DNA from: Gemmatales bacterium
GTDB taxonomy: Bacteria > Planctomycetota > Planctomycetia > Gemmatales > Gemmataceae
Length of the DNA: 64,000 nt
Direction: 5' to 3'
Assembly: GCA_026004675.1 (NCBI GenBank)
Contig: BPJP01000005.1
Coordinates: forward strand, 326,662 to 390,661
The notes beneath the pieces are model-generated. The model was not told where the DNA came from and searched no databases. It worked only from the letters and a program-made list of their open reading frames with translations. Of the stretch, positions 44,249-54,300 are shown one piece after another (within the stretch, counting starts at the first letter, position 1; the number at the start of each line of letters is the position of its first letter). Position numbers and translations under genes: made by a program.

Positions 44249-45589
44249 ATGTTAACCCTCCACGGTAAAGCGACTCGTTTTTGCGACGGCATCTCGCGCC
44301 GAAGCTTTTTGCAGATCGGTGCCCTTGGAATGAGCGGCATCGGCCTTAATCTCGCCGACATTTTCCGCGCTGAAGCCCAAGCGCAGACGCACTCGAGAGA
44401 ACGTGCCGTCATCAACATCTTTCTCGGCGGCGGACCTCCGCATCAGGATATGTGGGAAATCAAGACGGAAGCACCGAGCGACGTTCGCGGCGAATTCAAG
44501 CCTATCAATACGAACGTTCCCGGCATCCAAATCTGCGAAGTTTTTCCACGGCTGGCGCGGATCATGGACAAATGCGTGGTGATTCGCTCGGTGGTTGGTG
44601 CCAGTGGTCGCCACGATGCTCTGCAATGCACCACTGGTTGGAAGCTCCAGGACATGCAGAACCTCGGAGGCCGTCCCAGCCTCGGTTCGGTTCTCGCCAA
44701 GATCAAGGGACCGGTCGATCCGTCGGTGCCTCCTTTCGTCGGACTGGCTCAGCGCACGCAACACCTGCCATGGTCCGATCCTGGGCGACCGGGGTTCTTG
44801 GGGCCGGCTTACAAGGCTTTCCGCCCTGATGGTCAAGGGCTTGCCAACATGAAGTTGAAATTGCCTTTGGAGCAATTGCAAAATCGCAAAGCCTTGATGG
44901 AAAGCTTCGACGGTTTGAGGCGCGAGATCGACGCCAACGGCGACGTCATCGCTATGGATGCCGCTACGAAACAGGCACTGAATGTGCTCACCTCCAGCCG
45001 ATTGCTGGAAGCGCTCGACATAAGCCGGGAACCGGAAAAGGTACGTGCCCGCTATGGCGACGGCAAACCATACCAATACCAATACGACGGCGCGCCGACC
45101 GCAAACGAACACTTGCTGCTGGCCAGGCGTCTGGTCGAAGCAGGCGTTCGCTGTGTCACTCTGTCGTATGGCCGATGGGACAGCCATGGCAAGAATTTCG
45201 ATCTCGTGCGCGACCATGGGTCGAAACTCGATCAGGCGCTCAGCGCCTTGATCGAAGACCTGGACGTTCGGGGGATGCTCAACGATGTTACGGTGATCGC
45301 ATGGGGCGAATTCGGACGAACGCCCCGAATCAACAAGAATGCGGGACGCGATCATTGGCCGCGCGTCAGTTGTGCTTTCCTCGCCGGCGGTGGCATGAGA
45401 ACGGGACAAGCCATCGGTGCGACCAACAGGCTTGGTGAATATGCCGTAAGCCGGCCCGTGCATTTTCAGGAGATTTTCGCGACACTCTATCACAACCTCG
45501 GTATCAATCCTGAGACGACCACGGTCACGGATCCCACCGGTCGGCCTCAGCATCTTGTGGAAATGCCCGTGATTCGCGAGCTTGTCTAA
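44249..45589 (+). CDS. DUF1501 domain protein with Tat signal
   Basis: A 446-residue secreted protein of the DUF1501 family, typical of planctomycetes and related phyla. The N-terminal ISRRSFLQIGALGMSGIGL is a twin-arginine signal (Arg17-Arg18). The body has INIFLGGGPPHQDMWEIKTEAP and EFGRTPRINKNAGRDHWPRVSCAFLAGGGMRTGQAIGATN, related to alkaline-phosphatase or sulfatase-fold enzymes. These are often encoded next to DUF1549/1553 cytochromes, but none is adjacent here. The catalytic activity is unknown. AGGGG about ten bases upstream supports the start. A hairpin terminator follows. Confidence 0.9.
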   Translation: MLTLHGKATRFCDGISRRSFLQIGALGMSGIGLNLADIFRAEAQAQTHSRERAVINIFLGGGPPHQDMWEIKTEAPSDVRGEFKPINTNVPGIQICEVFPRLARIMDKCVVIRSVVGASGRHDALQCTTGWKLQDMQNLGGRPSLGSVLAKIKGPVDPSVPPFVGLAQRTQHLPWSDPGRPGFLGPAYKAFRPDGQGLANMKLKLPLEQLQNRKALMESFDGLRREIDANGDVIAMDAATKQALNVLTSSRLLEALDISREPEKVRARYGDGKPYQYQYDGAPTANEHLLLARRLVEAGVRCVTLSYGRWDSHGKNFDLVRDHGSKLDQALSALIEDLDVRGMLNDVTVIAWGEFGRTPRINKNAGRDHWPRVSCAFLAGGGMRTGQAIGATNRLGEYAVSRPVHFQEIFATLYHNLGINPETTTVTDPTGRPQHLVEMPVIRELV

Positions 45590-45924
45590 CAACGACGTTT
45601 TCGCCTGCCATCTAAAGCCGTTGCTCTGTGGGCAACGGCTTTTGCTTTGACGGATTCTTCCTCGCCTCCGCCGATTGCCGGCAGGATGTGGATTTCGCTA
45701 TCTTCTTCAACCGGCTGTAACAGGCCAAGAGGGGCTAAATCTTCGTCCACGGCGATGGTCAAGCCTGGCCGAAGTTCTCCCGCTGCACAAATCCGATCCT
45801 TTATGCCCGGATAGCATTGATCCAAAGAATCAAGGACGGCTCCGACCGTCCGGCCGGACGCCCGCACGGTTTCTTGGCCTGAGGTCAGATCACGCAACTG
45901 GGAAGGAATCCACACGATGGCCAT
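45586..45924 (-). CDS. MoaD/ThiS family sulfur-carrier-like protein with extended tail
   Basis: A 112-residue protein, start supported by AAGGAG six bases before the ATG. It has the ubiquitin-like MoaD pattern: VWIPSQLRDLTSGQETVRASGRTVGAVLDSLDQCYPGIKDRICAAGELRPGLTIAVDEDLAPLG, then VEEDSEIHILPAIGGG. Normally such proteins end at the GG that is activated by adenylation. Here 28 residues (EEESVKAKAVAHRATALDGRRKRRC) follow. The tail overlaps the terminator of the convergent DUF1501 gene, and the last codons overlap its stop. Either the GG end is exposed by proteolysis or this is a non-carrier beta-grasp protein. Confidence 0.75.
   Translation of the reverse strand: MAIVWIPSQLRDLTSGQETVRASGRTVGAVLDSLDQCYPGIKDRICAAGELRPGLTIAVDEDLAPLGLLQPVEEDSEIHILPAIGGGEEESVKAKAVAHRATALDGRRKRRC
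45614..45646 (+). terminator. Hairpin terminator of the DUF1501 gene, inside the MoaD-like tail
   Basis: AAAGCCGTTGC (45614-45624) and GCAACGGCTTT (45632-45642) form a perfect 11-bp stem with a 7-base loop, beginning 25 bases after the DUF1501 stop and followed by TGCTTTG. The same DNA encodes the tail of the minus-strand MoaD-like protein, and the stem would also form in that mRNA just before its stop. Confidence 0.8.
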
Positions 45925-46222
45925 AACAGCTCCTTGGCTTGGCGACGCTGGCACGTTTGGGACGGATTTTCGAACTTCGACAGGGTCGATTCGATTGCTC
46001 TTGACTCGCCCCAGGCTGCTGGTTATGAGCCTGCTCTCTTGAATTCGGAGCCACAGCGAGGAGTTGCTACTACTCTTTTGTTCTTTGAATAGTGCGGACT
46101 CTGCTGCGTGCTGGATTTTGCGGGAAACCAGCACTGCCCACCCTCCTGGGTAGAGGCAAACAAACTTGCTGGGCCAAGTGGTTTCTGGGTCGGCCACTCC
46201 AGTGAGCGCTTCGCAGTAGAGT
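45925..46222. other. Intergenic region upstream of the MoaD-like gene
   Basis: No gene or clear regulatory element is seen. A frame is open through this stretch upstream of the MoaD-like ATG, but it encodes unconserved, Arg/Ser-rich sequence. Confidence 0.5.
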
Positions 46223-46627
46223 TCATGGCGGACCGGGGGTCGGGCTTGGCCCGGCCTCCGGGGATATACCTTCGGCGGGCTTCGGCCCGCCGTCTTTGTT
46301 GGTCCCAGTATTTCCCACCGCACTCTCCTGTTCCTCTGCTGCTGACGCGTCGGGGCGTTCGAGCAATCGGCGGAACTGCCGTTGGATTTCCAAGTAACGT
46401 TCGGGGTGTTCGCGAATCAAGTAAAGCATGAGCAGATATTGCCAGCTGATGCGCAACATGGCAAGGATCACGAATAGAGCGAGGCCGAAACCGACCGCGA
46501 GCAACACCCACCCCAGGATAGCTCGATAGTCGTCAGCCGGCGTAAGAGCGTAACCTAACAGCCCGATGCTGCAACCCACAACGGAAACGAGGGTTCCGGC
46601 CAACAGGAAATGTCCGAATTTCGCCAT
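46223..46627 (-). CDS. Small membrane protein of unknown function, downstream of ExbB/TolQ-type gene
   Basis: A 134-residue protein with two membrane helices (LLAGTLVSVVGCSIGLLGYAL and ILGWVLLAVGFGLALFVILAMLRI), a short charged segment (LIREHPERYLEIQRQFRRLLERPD) and a disordered Gly/Pro/Glu-rich C-terminus. It begins four bases after the channel protein gene ends, so the pair is co-transcribed. It could be a small subunit or assembly factor of that channel; no ExbD signature is present. Confidence 0.65.
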   Translation of the reverse strand: MAKFGHFLLAGTLVSVVGCSIGLLGYALTPADDYRAILGWVLLAVGFGLALFVILAMLRISWQYLLMLYLIREHPERYLEIQRQFRRLLERPDASAAEEQESAVGNTGTNKDGGPKPAEGISPEAGPSPTPGPP

Positions 46628-46631
46628 GTAT

Positions 46632-47297
46632 TCAACTCGAACTAGCCGGCGCTCGCGGAACAGGTTTTGCCGACGGGCGTGTGGACTGGATCAGCAGTAA
46701 CAGTTTTTGCGCTGCACTCTTCATGCGAACTTCAAACTTAGCGATCCAGGCCTTGAACAGCACGTGGGCAAAAACCAGTGGGATGGCGGTAATCAATCCT
46801 AACGCCGTGGCGAAAAGAGCCAGACCGATTGCACTGGCGTGGCCGGCGACATTTCCCGAGCCAGCGGCCTGCCCGATCTTGTTGAACGTGTTGATCATGC
46901 TGATGACGGTTCCCAAAAGCCCGACCATCGTGGCGATCTTGGCGATGGCTAAGATCGGTGCCAGCAAGAAGTTGAGATCCGGCAGAATTTCCAATTCGAC
47001 GGCGTTGGCCATCGCCCGGCGCATCGCGGCTAGCCCTTGGCGGGCGTTTTCCAAACCGGCAACATACAGCCGCCGAGGTATCATATCGGTTCGCGACCGG
47101 CAGAATTTCAAAGCTCCTTCGATTCCCTCTTTTTCGAGCCTCCGCTGGAACTCCGGCAAAAACTCGTCCATGTTCGTTGACGCGTTGATGTTCAACAAAA
47201 TGCGCCAGATCACCATGGTGATGGCCGCCAGCGACATGCAGAACATCGGGATCGCGAAGTACCAGTCATGAGTGACAAAATTCCAGAACGCGGACAT
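46632..47297 (-). CDS. MotA/TolQ/ExbB proton channel family protein
   Basis: A 221-residue inner-membrane protein. An N-terminal helix (HDWYFAIPMFCMSLAAITMVIWRILL), a cytoplasmic domain (LPEFQRRLEKEGIEGALKFCRSRTDMIPRRLYVAGLENARQG) and two C-terminal helices. LNFLLAPILAIAKIATMVGLLGTVISMINTFNKIG and SAIGLALFATALGLITAIPLVFAHVLFKAWI are the signature blocks (GLLGTVxxMI... and IGLALxATxxGL). These channels use proton flow to drive energy-coupled import, cell-wall processes or motility. No ExbD/TolR partner follows; the small membrane protein gene does. Confidence 0.87.
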   Translation of the reverse strand: MSAFWNFVTHDWYFAIPMFCMSLAAITMVIWRILLNINASTNMDEFLPEFQRRLEKEGIEGALKFCRSRTDMIPRRLYVAGLENARQGLAAMRRAMANAVELEILPDLNFLLAPILAIAKIATMVGLLGTVISMINTFNKIGQAAGSGNVAGHASAIGLALFATALGLITAIPLVFAHVLFKAWIAKFEVRMKSAAQKLLLLIQSTRPSAKPVPRAPASSS

Positions 47298-47306
47298 TCG
47301 TGAATT

Positions 47307-47315
47307 TCCTACACT
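47307..47315 (+). promoter_or_regulatory. Half-site resembling the second Rrf2 operator palindrome
   Basis: TCCTACACT upstream of the channel gene start (47297) is identical over nine bases to the right half of the palindrome before the second Rrf2 gene (55169-55187). It may be a coincidence, but both lie in 5' regions near Rrf2 genes. Confidence 0.2.
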
Positions 47316-47444
47316 GCGCGCACTTGAGGGACCAACATTTATTTGTACAGCGACAGCAGGCTGACCGCAACTCGGCAATATGCTTGTCCCCCGGGCAGGC
47401 AGGCGGTGCCCGTATGCGTCCGCTCGCAAAACCATCGACACAAC

Positions 47445-47849
47445 TTATTTGGCTTTCGCCAGATCGGCGAGCTTGATGCGCTGCAACTGCTTGCGTGCGT
47501 TTTCAACGACTTCCTGATAAACGTGCCTCAGCTTTTTGCCGATTTCGTTATCGAAGTTGTCGACCGGCAGTTCACCGATCAGGGCACCATCCACGCATTC
47601 GATGATCTCGAGAAGGGTGATATCTTTGGCGGGCCGGGCAAGCCGATAACCGCCGTTGGGCCCCTTGATGGAGTGCACAATGCGGTTTTTGGCCAATTGC
47701 CCCATTAAACGCATGAGAAACCCACGTGGAATTCCTTCTTTCGCAGCGATCTCATGGGCGGGAACCAAACCGTCTTTCAACTTCGAAGCCAACTGAGCCA
47801 TATGCACCAATGCGTACATGCAGTATAACGCGGCCCGAGAGATGTGCAT
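47445..47849 (-). CDS. Rrf2 family transcriptional regulator (copy 1)
   Basis: A 134-residue winged-helix regulator. MHISRAALYCMYALVHMAQL is the family start. IAAKEGIPRGFLMRLMGQLAKNRIVHSIKGPNGGYRLARPAKDITLLEIIECVDG is the DNA-binding and wing region. The three clustered cysteines that hold an iron-sulfur cluster in IscR and NsrR are missing, so it probably senses something else or only represses. It is a close paralogue of the protein encoded at 55247 (shared SIKGPNGGYRLARPAKDI). An inverted repeat lies in its upstream region. It is monocistronic, between the channel gene and a long upstream gap. Confidence 0.87.
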   Translation of the reverse strand: MHISRAALYCMYALVHMAQLASKLKDGLVPAHEIAAKEGIPRGFLMRLMGQLAKNRIVHSIKGPNGGYRLARPAKDITLLEIIECVDGALIGELPVDNFDNEIGKKLRHVYQEVVENARKQLQRIKLADLAKAK

Positions 47850-48194
47850 TATTTATCCTTTCATGATACTCCGATCCAAACACTCTACAATTTTACTTTC
47901 GGAATGCCAAGGATGTCGAGCAAAATTAAGCATGTCAACGTTTGTTTTCGGCACCTTCACCCCCAGAGAAGATGTTAAGACGTGTTAACAATGCGATATC
48001 TCGCCTGTCTGCAATGAGTCGGCGAAAGTTTGCCGGGACAGATATTTTTTACGTCTCAACCAGGCGTGCGATTCGTCGCAGGGCCGAGATCAAAAAAGAA
48101 GGTGGTTCTATTTGCTTCTCTTCAACGACCGGAAAAAAGGCAGGAAGAATGCACGTCTCTGCCGCCCATTCGACGGCGATGAAACACAGTACGA
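47850..48194. other. Upstream region of the first Rrf2 gene
   Basis: No gene is seen between the Rrf2 start and the end of the DUF3604 gene (both minus strand). On the minus strand, TAAAAT near 47893 could be a -10 with a poor -35. TGTTAA-GACGTG-TTAACA (47973-47990) is a perfect 6-bp dyad in promoter territory. Confidence 0.5.
47973..47990. promoter_or_regulatory. Inverted repeat TGTTAA-N6-TTAACA
   Basis: A perfect dyad of 6-bp arms with a 6-base centre, about 125 bases upstream of the Rrf2 start. It could be an operator for that gene or for a separate regulator. Confidence 0.35.
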
Positions 48195-51176
48195 TCACTT
48201 GGAGTGCTTGATCCACATGGGAGAACTCCAAGCCAATTCCTCGTCCTTTTGTTGGACGCGGACGTAATAGTAATGAGTTCCATTTTCCGGAGCGGGATCC
48301 GTCCAGATCGCTTGGAAATCGGAGCGATCGGGTTGGAACGTGTGCACCACTTGACTGTCTCTGAGGATGTCGATTCTGGCCAATTCGCTGGTACCTATCA
48401 CTTTGATGTTGAGGCTTGGGGGTGCGTCGCTTTCGAACTCGTCCCCCATGAGGTGAGTACCGCTGGTAACGTCGAGGATGATATTGTCAGTGGCCCCGAA
48501 AACGTGCCGTTTTTTCAGGCCATCGAGGATGGCTTCCCGAGTGCTGTTTTCCGCCAGAACGATGCAGTAGGAAATATGAGTCGAAATATGGTCGCTTGAT
48601 GACTGGAAACCGAGGCGATAGCCTTTTTTCAAAGCCAGGTCGATGAAGCCTCGCGGATACCACCCGGCGATATTGGCTGGTTTTTTCCCAGACTTGGGGT
48701 CATAACCTGCGCGAGGAGCGCCCTGCATCTCATAGGACATGCGGTCCCCTTGATAAATCTCGACGATCGGTTCGACGATGGGATCGTTGTCGCGCCAATC
48801 GGTTCCCATGCCGGTAGCGCTGGTGTGCACGGCACAAACGCCGTCCAGTTCGTGGAGATAACGGTAGAGCATTTTCGTATCGTCGGCATGGATGCGTGCT
48901 ACCTGTTTTTTCTTGTCGGGCTGGGCCAGCCTAGGCAAGGTGCGCACGCCCCGGCGGGCGAAAACGCAATTGCGATGGCCATGGGGATAGCTGACGCTGC
49001 GCTCATAGCTGAACATAGGGACGAAGCGGTTTGCCAGGTGATACGCGTCAGTGAGTTTTTGAGTTAGCCACCATGGATATTCCCGCCCGGCACCGTTGTC
49101 GTGGTCGCCGTTGCCGATCCAGTCCAAGGCGGCAGCGTCGATAGCGTACCGAAACATGTCTTCGAGAGAGCCGTCAGGTCCGCCGTCCCAGGAGATCTCC
49201 GTGTGCCGATGAAATTCACCGCGGAGCAGCTGGTACGATTTTCCGCCAACACGAACGCGGTAGTCCCGGTGGCGTTGCACGGCTTGGGCTTCGGCTTTGG
49301 CCCGAGCAACCAGCTTCTCGTCCTTCGCTCCTGGAGCACACGGCACTAATTTGGGAGGCGTCGCCTCGCCTGGGATGTTCACGTAACTGTAGAAAATGTC
49401 GTTGTTGACGCCATTGAAATCGGTCACTCGGCGATCCGTGTTATGGATGACAGCGAGGCCGCCAGCAGGATGAGGCAACAAGACCGGACGATGATCGAGT
49501 AGACCGTCGGAATGGTAGATTTCGATCGGTTCGGACCAGGCATCGCCGACAAGCATGCGGGCGAAAGTCTTCCAATAGGAACCTGGTCGGCTGCTGTATC
49601 GGCTGCCGAACTTTTGCCGATACGTCAGCCATAGGCGCCCTTTACCATCGACACCGATTTGAGGATAGCTGTAACGAGGAATTCTTTCCAACAGGCCGGC
49701 GGACGGAGGGGCCTTCGCCGGTCGCTGGCTCAGCGGAGGCAACTTGGCGACCGGCTGGTAGAGTTTGCCGTCCTGAAGGCAAGCCACGGCAATGGCCCGA
49801 CTCGAATAAAGGGGATTGCCGTCCTGATCATCGAGAGCGCCGTAGTCCTTGCCCCAGAGTTTCGGCCCCACTTCATAGGCGATCCACAGTCGCCCCTGCG
49901 GGTCAAAGGCGGCCGATGGACGGGCTTCGAATTGTGAAGAGCTGGCGATGGTCTCGACGCGACTGCCGTTTTCGCCCGTCATTTCGACAAGGACATCATA
50001 ATCGCCCTGGGAATAAACATCATAGGCGATCGCCACTTGATCTGAACCTGGCGCGGCGGCCGGACAGAGATGCCACTTGTTCTGGCCCGTCGCGGTGCCA
50101 CGCAAAGAACGAGCCTCCTGCCAACGTTTTTGTTTTCGGATGTAGACGACGCCATTGGCAGGCTTTCGACCATCCCACTGTTGGCACACGAGCAACACAC
50201 TTCCGTCCGCAAGGTTGCACATTTTCGGCGTCAGGGTCGGAAACTCTCCTCTGGTCACCTGCTCCTCGTCGCCCAACGTGACTGTGCTATCGTCACCCAA
50301 GCGGACGGATCGGCTAAAGACGTTGAATTTCCCGTTGCGATGCGCACTATAGGCTACCCATGCCGTGCCTGATCGGTCGACCGAAACCGCACAACGCATC
50401 AAATCTTCATTGGCTCGGGTTAGAGCGATTGGTTTGCTCCAAACTCCGTTACGGAAAGACTTGACAAACAACTGGTCGCGAAATTCCGGAGTGTAGAAGG
50501 CTTTAAAGTTTTTCGGCTGTTCTTTTAAGGCCGGTGCTTCAATACGCCTGCTGTCTTCCACAACGTGGTAGCTGATATAAGCCAACCAGAGGGTCCCGTC
50601 CGGTCCATAGGCTGCCGCCGGAAAATCATCCTCTGTCTTGTCGGTGACGACTGGCGAGGTAGTAGAAACGAGCCGAACCACCGCCCGACCGTTTTGGATC
50701 GCATAAGGTTTGCCAGCCAAAACGCCCGCCAATGGGATCTTCTCCTTGTCGATTCCCTGGTCTTTCACGGTCAGCGTAATGGTGGCGTCTGGCTGGATGT
50801 TCTGCAGATGAAGGATAACACCGACCGGTTCGATGCCCTCGATCGCGGCAAGGTCCGGTCTCCCTTTCGGAAAGAGCGGCGAACGGTGGGAACTGGCGAT
50901 CCAGCCGTCCGGTTCGACCAGTTTTTCTCCTTGCCGGAAAAAATAGCCTTTACGATCGACGACGTTGGCTCCGGCGACCTGGGCATTTCCGGACCACGAT
51001 TTTGGCTGAACGTCGCGCAATCCCAGCTGCAAAAGAACAGCAACGGGGGGAGGGTTGTTTTTCGCTTTCCTGGCCCATTGCATCTGAATCAGTGTCTTGT
51101 CGCGTGACTGTTGCCCGACGGCGGCAATCGCGACCATGAAAGCCAGTGCTAACAAAATTGAGCAGCGTCGTTTCAT
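48195..51176 (-). CDS. Secreted DUF3604 domain protein
   Basis: A 993-residue exported protein (signal MKRRCSILLALAFMVAIAAVG). The first ~590 residues look like repeated beta-propeller blades (PDGTLWLAYISYHVVEDS, DRSGTAWVAYSAHRNGKFNVFSRSV, DPQGRLWIAYEVGPKLWGKDYGALDDQDGNPLY, DGKGRLWLTYRQKFG). The C-terminal ~330 residues are DUF3604, a PHP-like metal-dependent domain: LLRGEFHRHTEISWDGGPDGSLEDMFRYAIDAAALDWIGNGDHDNG supplies the H-x-H and D-H metal ligands, and SSDHISTHISYCIVL a later one. The activity is unknown, and it is unlinked to other catabolic genes here. GAGGG before the ATG supports the start. Confidence 0.85.
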   Translation of the reverse strand: MKRRCSILLALAFMVAIAAVGQQSRDKTLIQMQWARKAKNNPPPVAVLLQLGLRDVQPKSWSGNAQVAGANVVDRKGYFFRQGEKLVEPDGWIASSHRSPLFPKGRPDLAAIEGIEPVGVILHLQNIQPDATITLTVKDQGIDKEKIPLAGVLAGKPYAIQNGRAVVRLVSTTSPVVTDKTEDDFPAAAYGPDGTLWLAYISYHVVEDSRRIEAPALKEQPKNFKAFYTPEFRDQLFVKSFRNGVWSKPIALTRANEDLMRCAVSVDRSGTAWVAYSAHRNGKFNVFSRSVRLGDDSTVTLGDEEQVTRGEFPTLTPKMCNLADGSVLLVCQQWDGRKPANGVVYIRKQKRWQEARSLRGTATGQNKWHLCPAAAPGSDQVAIAYDVYSQGDYDVLVEMTGENGSRVETIASSSQFEARPSAAFDPQGRLWIAYEVGPKLWGKDYGALDDQDGNPLYSSRAIAVACLQDGKLYQPVAKLPPLSQRPAKAPPSAGLLERIPRYSYPQIGVDGKGRLWLTYRQKFGSRYSSRPGSYWKTFARMLVGDAWSEPIEIYHSDGLLDHRPVLLPHPAGGLAVIHNTDRRVTDFNGVNNDIFYSYVNIPGEATPPKLVPCAPGAKDEKLVARAKAEAQAVQRHRDYRVRVGGKSYQLLRGEFHRHTEISWDGGPDGSLEDMFRYAIDAAALDWIGNGDHDNGAGREYPWWLTQKLTDAYHLANRFVPMFSYERSVSYPHGHRNCVFARRGVRTLPRLAQPDKKKQVARIHADDTKMLYRYLHELDGVCAVHTSATGMGTDWRDNDPIVEPIVEIYQGDRMSYEMQGAPRAGYDPKSGKKPANIAGWYPRGFIDLALKKGYRLGFQSSSDHISTHISYCIVLAENSTREAILDGLKKRHVFGATDNIILDVTSGTHLMGDEFESDAPPSLNIKVIGTSELARIDILRDSQVVHTFQPDRSDFQAIWTDPAPENGTHYYYVRVQQKDEELAWSSPMWIKHSK

Positions 51177-51393
51177 ACGTCGGTCCCTCGTGCCCGCATC
51201 ATGTTGTAGATTGTAGCCGCACGCGCGCCTTCAGGCTCGCCTAAATTCCCAGTTTTACTCTCAGAAACTGCCTTAGCTGGCCTTGACACGAAGTTGTCGC
51301 TGCGTATAGTTCGCCCCCCGCAACGTTTCAAATTCTCGTCAGTTCCGGAGAGGGGAATCCGGACGCTTTACGGAAATGCCACGGGAGGCCGCC

Positions 51394-54300
51394 GTGATCG
51401 GCAAACCCTGGATTCGAAGGCTATTGGTTGCGCTTCTCGCTCTGGGGGGCGTTACCTGGACGTTCGTCTTGGGAGCGGATGAACCACTCAGGCTTTCTCG
51501 CAACGTCCCGGGAGACTTCGGCACCATCGTCCTGCATGCCGACCAGATCGCTACCTGGGTCGAAGGGGACAACCGCATTTTCCTGCTTCGTGGCCTGGTG
51601 TTTGTTCACCATGGGACGGTGCAAGCCCGGATGCAACAAGCTGTCGGCTGGGTTAACCAGGCGAATACGCGCCGAACCGGCGTTATGCGCATCGATCTGT
51701 ATGGCGAGGGAAATGTCCGACTCGAAGACGGAGCCGATATCCAAACGGGCGAAACCGCGTGGATCGACTTGCATACGCGGGGCGAATTGAAGCTGAAAGC
51801 GCAAGCCGGCCGGGTCATCAGACAGGCCATGCCGAACGACCCCTTTTATCGCCGGGCTTTGACAGCGTTGAAATCGAAACAGAACGCTGGATCACTCCAA
51901 CAAACGCAATACAAACGACAGGCAACTGACAACGCAACCAGGGATCGGAGTACGTCAGCCGGGTCGCAAGGAACGGCCCAGCGGCCTGGTGCTGCGACTC
52001 CGCCGGGCAGCGGCTCGACCGCGAAAAAAAAATCGCCGGTGACCCCAGCGATTTCCACTTCGATGTCGCCCACAGCTCCGCATGCGATCCAGCGAACGGA
52101 TTATTCGCCGACGAGTCAAACAACTCCTGCAACGCCGGCTCAGGGACTTCCTCGCGTTGTACCACCATCGGTTCATATCGGTGAACCACGGACAACGCCT
52201 TTGCAGCCTCCCGCTGCTCCACCCTCGGCCATGCCCGGTGTCGGGAATCCGCCTGCAGCGTCACCATCCGGTTCGTCATTGCCAGCGCCGCCTCGCCATT
52301 TACGGATCGTGCCCCGAACCCAGGCGCCGTTCCAAGTGCAGGAGTTCCCGCTTGCTAATGGCGAAAAAGCCTATGTCGTCACTGGCGGCGTCATCCTGAC
52401 TGTAAGCAATCCACAGAATCGAGGTGGTCTGATCGACATCGAAGCCGACCGTCTTGTCGTCTGGACTCGCGGCGATACCGGCCAACTGTTTCGCGATATG
52501 CGTTCGGAGCGTGGCAGCACCACGAGAAGCGTTGAGGTTTATTTGGCAGGCAATGTCGAAATCCGCGAAACGAGTGGGAGCATTGCGCCACAGCGTCCGC
52601 GTCGTCAGCCGCGAAATCCGGAAGAAGCAAGAATACTTCGGCAACAGGAGGAGCGCGGGCAGCCTGGTCGGAGCGACGGTTTGGAAAACCGCGTTCTCCG
52701 TGCTGACGAAGTGTACTATGACCTGGGACGCAATGTCGCAGTCGCCTATCAAGCCAGCCTTCGTTACACGCAGCAGGGGTTACCTGATCCCATCTTCTTG
52801 CGTGCGGATGAGTTGCTCCAGCTTTCGCCAAAGAAGTTTGAAGCCGTGCGGGCAGAGGTGTTCTCGAGCAAGTTGCCCTCCGATCCTGGCCTGAAGGTTT
52901 TCGTCAATCAGGCGATCCTCGAGGAGCGTCAGGTGCCGAAAAAATCCATTTTCGGCACGCAAGTCATCGATCGCGAGACCGGTCAGCCGGTCGTGGAAAC
53001 GGAACGCCTCTTTACTGGGAAAAACGTGTTTTTCGAGATTGCGGATATTCCCGTGGCCTATCTGCCGTTCGTCCAAGGCGATGCGGAAGACCCGTTGGGG
53101 CCGCTGAAATCTCTCAGCGTCGGCTATAATCGGATTTTCGGCACGCAAGTCTACACCAGCTTCAATGTCTATGACTTGTTCGGCATCGACCCGCTTCCGG
53201 CCACGCGCTGGCGATTGGATATCGACTACCTGTCTCGGCGCGGCCCTGCGGTCGGCACGGATTTTGACTACTTCGGCAAGGATTTTCTGGGACTGGAGGG
53301 CAAGAACAACGGCCGCATTTTCGCCTACGGCATCTATGATCGCGAGCGCGACTTTATCGGCGGGAATCGAGGAATCTTTCCGCACCCTGACTGGCGAGGC
53401 TGGGCCTTATGGCGGCATTACCAGGAGTTGCCCGAAGATTTCACCCTGCAATTCCAGGTCTCCGCCCTCAGCGACAAAAACTTCCTGGAACAATTCTTTT
53501 ACAACGAGTGGAATCGCGATGTGAACCAGGAAACCTTTTTCTACTTGAAACAGCAGCGTGGCATCTGGGCCTGGACGGTCATCGCCGAGCCGAACATCCG
53601 CAATTGGATCACCGAAACCGAACGCCTGCCCCAATTCGACGGCTACCTGATCGGCCAGTCCTTCTTCGATCTCTTCAATTACAACGCTCATGCCAGCGTG
53701 GGCTATTTACGGTTGAAAACAACGGACGTGCCGCCCCCACCCGTCGGGCTGACCGAGTTGGAAACCGAAGCCGCCAGGCTGGACCTCTGGCAGGAGTTGA
53801 GCCTGCCGTTTTATGCTGGTCCTGTCAAACTCGTGCCATACGGCGTGGTCGATCTCGCTTATTACAGCAATGATTTGACCGGTTCCGATCGCGGCCGTTT
53901 CTACGGCGGTGGCGGCGCCCGCGCCAGCTTGCCCTTCGCCAGGTTCTATCCGTCCATCCAGAGCGATTTGTTCAATATCAACGGCATCCACCACAAAATA
54001 ATCTTTGGGGCCAATTATTACATCGCTCATTCGGACACGCCTTTCACTCGGTTGCCGCAGTTCGATCGGCTCAACGATGACCCTTCCGATCAGGCGCTTC
54101 GCGATATTACCCCGCTGCAACCGGCATTGAACCCGGCCAACGGACGTTTCTTGGCGACATCGGCACTCTTCGATCCGCAAGTCTATGCCATTCGCCGACT
54201 GGTGGATAACCGGGTCGACACTCTGGACACGATCGAGGTTTTGCAAGGGAACATCCGGCAACGCTGGCAAACGAAGCGAGGCTACCCGGGCATGCAGCAT

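Noticed and set aside
46260..46290. GGCGGGC/GCCCGCC hairpin as a terminator
   Set aside because: It lies inside the tail of the small membrane protein gene and has no adjacent T-run.
45925..46323. N-terminal extension of the MoaD-like protein
   Set aside because: Unconserved composition, and a strong AAGGAG site precedes the ATG at 45924.
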